A DNA stretch of 64,000 nucleotides. Origin: Pseudomonas fragi (GTDB taxonomy: Bacteria; Pseudomonadota; Gammaproteobacteria; Pseudomonadales; Pseudomonadaceae). The number at the start of each line of letters is the position of its first letter. Position 1 is the stretch's first letter. This document shows, in pieces, positions 61,531-64,000 of this stretch. The position numbers and the translations under genes are program-made. The DNA lies in the NCBI RefSeq assembly GCF_025426255.1, contig NZ_CP104861.1, positions 2,232,001 to 2,296,000 of the forward strand. The letters are read 5' to 3'. Under the pieces are notes generated by a model. It was given only the letters and a program-made list of their open reading frames with translations. It was not told where the DNA came from and ran no database searches.

Positions 61531-63126
61531 ATGTCTTCAAACATCACGATCGCGGGTGAAAACCTTATCGCGAAAAAGCATGGTGAACAGAAAGCGCTGG
61601 AAATCAGCCGTTTTGTGTTCGCACTCATCCCGGGCTTGAACCCCGAAAGCGAAGTGGATCGCGCCTCAACCCTGCCGCCTGCAGCGCAAATCGTCCACAC
61701 GGCCTCCATTCAGCGATCGGGCTACGTGACCCCCAATCAGGTGGTCTACAGCGTGATGCTGGGTTCTGACGTAGGCGACTGGGACTTCAACTGGGTAGGG
61801 CTGCAGACTGCTGAAAACGTTCTGTTGGCCGTGGCGTACGTGCCCGTGCAGCAAAAGCGCAAGAACCGGCACCCGTACCAGGTTGGCAACAACCTGACCC
61901 GAAACTTTATGGTCGCCTTCAGCGGCGCCCAGGCCATGACCGGCATCACGATCGACGCCAGTACCTGGCAACACGATTTTACCGTCCGCCTAGGCGGCAT
62001 CGATGAGCGCGAGCGTCTGCACAATCGCGACTTTTTTGGTCGAGCGTGTTTTTTCGACAGCGGCCTGCAGCTGGTCAAAACAGGTAACAGCTATCAGCTC
62101 AAGCCGGGTATTGCCTACGTTGAAGGCATTCGCGTTGTGCAGACCGAGCCGACCATCATCAACGTGGCCAACGTGCCATCCAAAGCCTGGCTGGAGGTCG
62201 CTTTACAGCGCAAGGGCAGCGATATGGTCACCACCTGCCAGGTGGTCTTTGGCGCAAACCTGGTCGACAAAACCGACAGCGCCGGTGCCCGTCATTACTT
62301 CGTGCCGATCGCGGATCTGCCCAACTCCAACACTGTGACCGATTTGCGTCTGCCTCAACCGGTCGACGTTGCCTTGATCGAGCATCTGGCCTTACGCAAT
62401 GGCGACTATGAAAAGCTGCGAGCCCGGGGCACGACAAAAGAGGACGTCGGGCTCAGCGAGTTGCCCAACGCTAAAAGCGATGACCCACAAACCAACAACA
62501 GCGAGATTCTGGCCACCACCAAGGCCCTGAACGTCCTGCGCAAAGCTATGGATGATCCGCTGACCGGGCTTGTCTGCAGTTTTGCGATGGCAACGCCGCC
62601 GTTGGGATGGCTCAAGGCCAACGGTGCCGCAGTGTCACGTACTACCTATGCCGCACTGTTCTCCAGAATTGGCACCCTTTACGGCGCGGGGGATGGGGTC
62701 AACACCTTCAATCTGCCAGACCCACGCGGAAAGTTTATTCGCGTATTGGATGACGGGCGCGGGATCGACCCAGGGCGGCAACAGGGCAGTAATCAGGCAG
62801 ACGAAACACGCAGTCACAACCACGGTGCCAGTGCGAGCGGTGGCGGTGCCCATACGCACACGGCGTGGACTGATGCCCAGGGCAAGCACGCCCACACCGT
62901 GAACAACTCAAGTTCGTTCGGCTGGAATTACGGCAACTGGTACTACTCCGACACTGGCGGGGCTGCCGATCAGCCCCAGAACATTACGAACGAAGCGGGT
63001 AGCCATACCCACAACGTAGGTATTGGTGCGGTTGAAGATCACCTGCACGCCATCACCGTGGCTTATTCCGGTGGTGCTGAAACACGCCCGCAAAATATCG
63101 CCTTCCTTGCCTGCATTAAGTATTGA
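61531..63126 (+). CDS. Tail fibre with collar domain and HxH metal-binding tip
   Basis: The 531-residue fibre has the N-terminal phage tail-collar attachment domain (MSSNITIAGENLIAKKHGEQ), a linker, a tail collar domain near residues 345-415 (PPLGWLKANGAAVSRTTYAA, LFSRIGTLYGAGDGVNTFNL), and a tip with repeated His-x-His pairs (SHNHGASASGGGAHTHTAW, KHAHTVNN, SHTHNVG, DHLHAI). Such HxH tips hold iron in T4-type fibres. It should be the main receptor-binding protein. A tail fibre assembly gene follows nine bases on. Confidence 0.9.
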   Translation: MSSNITIAGENLIAKKHGEQKALEISRFVFALIPGLNPESEVDRASTLPPAAQIVHTASIQRSGYVTPNQVVYSVMLGSDVGDWDFNWVGLQTAENVLLAVAYVPVQQKRKNRHPYQVGNNLTRNFMVAFSGAQAMTGITIDASTWQHDFTVRLGGIDERERLHNRDFFGRACFFDSGLQLVKTGNSYQLKPGIAYVEGIRVVQTEPTIINVANVPSKAWLEVALQRKGSDMVTTCQVVFGANLVDKTDSAGARHYFVPIADLPNSNTVTDLRLPQPVDVALIEHLALRNGDYEKLRARGTTKEDVGLSELPNAKSDDPQTNNSEILATTKALNVLRKAMDDPLTGLVCSFAMATPPLGWLKANGAAVSRTTYAALFSRIGTLYGAGDGVNTFNLPDPRGKFIRVLDDGRGIDPGRQQGSNQADETRSHNHGASASGGGAHTHTAWTDAQGKHAHTVNNSSSFGWNYGNWYYSDTGGAADQPQNITNEAGSHTHNVGIGAVEDHLHAITVAYSGGAETRPQNIAFLACIKY

Positions 63127-63134
63127 GACCCGCC

Positions 63135-63845
63135 ATGGACACCAAAATCGTTTATCAGACTGATCATCATGGGGTCTACACAGGTGAAACCTGTGCTGAC
63201 CGCTGCCCTTTAGAGCCAGATGTCTGGTTGATCCCGGGCGGCTGCGTGGAAGTAGCGCCCCCAGCGATCCCTGCACACCAAGCGGCCCATTGGAACGGCA
63301 AGGCGTGGAAGCTGATCGAGTCGTACCAGGGCGAGATCGTCTATCACAAGATCACCGGGCAGCCGTTGCTGATCGAAACCCCTGCGCCACTGCCAAAAGG
63401 CTACACCTTGAAAGCACCCGGTGAGCACCAGATATGGAGCAAAGGCCAGTGGGTTGACGATGTGCCGGCACTGGTAAAAATTCGTCACGCCGAACAGTTG
63501 GACGCGGTAAATGCGGCCTGTGAACAAGCAATCACAAGGGGCTTTTCCTGCGATGTCCTGGGGGAAACACACTGCTACGACAGTACCCTGATTGACCAGG
63601 TCAACCTGACCAGCCAGGTGGTACTGGGCAACGACGGGCACTTGGCCTGCCGTGATGCCCTGGGCGTCAAAGCCTACCGCGAGCACACCGCCGAGCAGTT
63701 GCACCTGGTCAGCGCCGCGTTCAACCATCACCGGCTGACCTGTCAGCAAAAAGCCCTGTTGCTCAAAGACCAGATGGATGTGGCCCTGACCGCCAACGAC
63801 CTGGCCGCGATCGAGGCGGTGAGCTGGGTAGCAGGCCAAGCATGA
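63135..63845 (+). CDS. Tail fibre assembly protein (DUF4376-type)
   Basis: The 236-residue protein has an N-terminal fibre-assembly part (YQTDHHGVYTGETCADRCPL, WNGKAWKLIESYQGEIVYHK) and a C-terminal DUF4376-like helical domain (LDAVNAACEQAITRGFSCDV, HLVSAAFNHHRLTCQQKALL). Such chaperones follow the fibre they help fold. The ATG at 63135 is chosen; its stop overlaps the next gene by 4 bases (ATGA). Confidence 0.87.
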   Translation: MDTKIVYQTDHHGVYTGETCADRCPLEPDVWLIPGGCVEVAPPAIPAHQAAHWNGKAWKLIESYQGEIVYHKITGQPLLIETPAPLPKGYTLKAPGEHQIWSKGQWVDDVPALVKIRHAEQLDAVNAACEQAITRGFSCDVLGETHCYDSTLIDQVNLTSQVVLGNDGHLACRDALGVKAYREHTAEQLHLVSAAFNHHRLTCQQKALLLKDQMDVALTANDLAAIEAVSWVAGQA

Positions 63846-64000
63846 ACTGGGCGCCCGTCACCATGCGCTGGCCAAGCCAGTCAACCCAATGGCTGAGCCA
63901 GCTGGCCACCGCCAAAAAGATGGCCGGATCTGAGCTGGCCAGCACCGCGTCACGCCTCGAAACGCTCAAGGGTATGGCCACCACCAGCCCGGGGCCGGTC
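63842..64000 (+). CDS. Phage protein, 3' end cut by window edge
   Basis: The first 53 residues are visible (MNWAPVTMRWPSQSTQWLSQ...). The start is coupled to the fibre assembly stop by an ATGA overlap, which supports it being real. The part seen is polar, helical and lysine/serine rich, with no recognisable domain. It may open the next tail or late-control module. Confidence 0.6.
   Translation, partial: MNWAPVTMRWPSQSTQWLSQLATAKKMAGSELASTASRLETLKGMATTSPGPV

Larger units (their letters stand above)
36480..64000. mobile_element. P2/HP1-like (K139-like) temperate myophage prophage, left part
   Basis: The span holds a tyrosine integrase, a repressor/Cro pair, primase-helicase, Ogr-like activator, and a collinear set of P2-type head genes (Q, P, O, N, M, L), tail completion genes (R, S), HP1-type sheath (DUF2586), tube (DUF2597) and baseplate (DUF2590, J, I) genes, a lysis cassette and tail fibres. 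Q and P run left and O onward runs right, as in P2. No frameshifted or IS-interrupted gene is obvious in the visible part, so the phage could be functional. The left edge is within dusA; the right edge is out of view. Confidence 0.93.

Overview
The window reads as a chromosome segment of a Pseudomonas of the P. fluorescens type. It is GC-rich and densely packed, with ATGA-type gene overlaps. It carries the intergenic REP/REPIN family that starts GTGGGAGCGAG, a giant NAD-glutamate dehydrogenase of the GdhB class, the HsbR/HsbA pair, and a MoxR/Bat cluster beside sbcDC. No tRNA, rRNA or CRISPR array was seen. The taxonomic call is by protein recognition only; no search was run.

Positions 1-36500 are host chromosome. 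(a) 1-5657 is a divergent sugar-acid catabolic locus: an IlvD/Edd-type dehydratase (cut by the window edge) faces an operon of MFS transporter, FAH-family protein and semialdehyde dehydrogenase, which together fit oxidative pentonate breakdown to 2-oxoglutarate. (b) 5793-7570 holds a DUF5629-type protein, an exported lactonase-like propeller and a tiny exported protein. (c) 7749-10791 is a self-contained ECF sigma/anti-sigma pair diverging from a membrane-anchored catalase-like peroxidase and a cytochrome b561; both directions carry the same promoter motif, GGAATAA-N14-CGTCT. (d) 10879-16405 has a GST and sbcC/sbcD. (e) 16471-23299 is a MoxR-DUF58-DUF4381-BatA-BatB/C-BatD operon. (f) 23635-26726 has a LysR regulator, a DMT exporter, an amidohydrolase and a small acidic protein. 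(g) 27222-35433 has gdhB, a DUF4404 protein, mlaA and hsbR-hsbA. (h) dusA (35503-36513) is the integration target.

From about 36.5 kb to the window end lies a P2/HP1-like (K139-like) temperate myophage prophage, inserted at the 5' end of dusA. Its order is integrase; a leftward early block (PrtN-like activator, Arc-like repressor, membrane peptide, primase-helicase, YmfL-like and Cro-like regulators); a rightward repressor; an Ogr-like late activator; portal and terminase leftward; then scaffold, capsid, small terminase, head completion, tail completion, sheath, tube, a lysis cassette (holin candidate, SAR-type endolysin, nested Rz/Rz1), tail chaperone with a -1 frameshift, tape measure, baseplate and tail fibre genes rightward. 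The right end and distal attachment site lie beyond the window. The structural and lysis modules in view look largely intact; the right-hand end, including any gpD/gpU/spike genes, is not visible.

The most interesting items are the mirror-image ECF promoters around the peroxidase/cytochrome b561 operon, the dusA attachment region with its TGTACCACTTCA repeats, the A-AAA-AAG slippery site in the tail chaperone gene, an inverted repeat in the divergent late promoter region, a 944-residue enzyme-like tail protein, and repeat elements that supply the 3' ends of two host genes.
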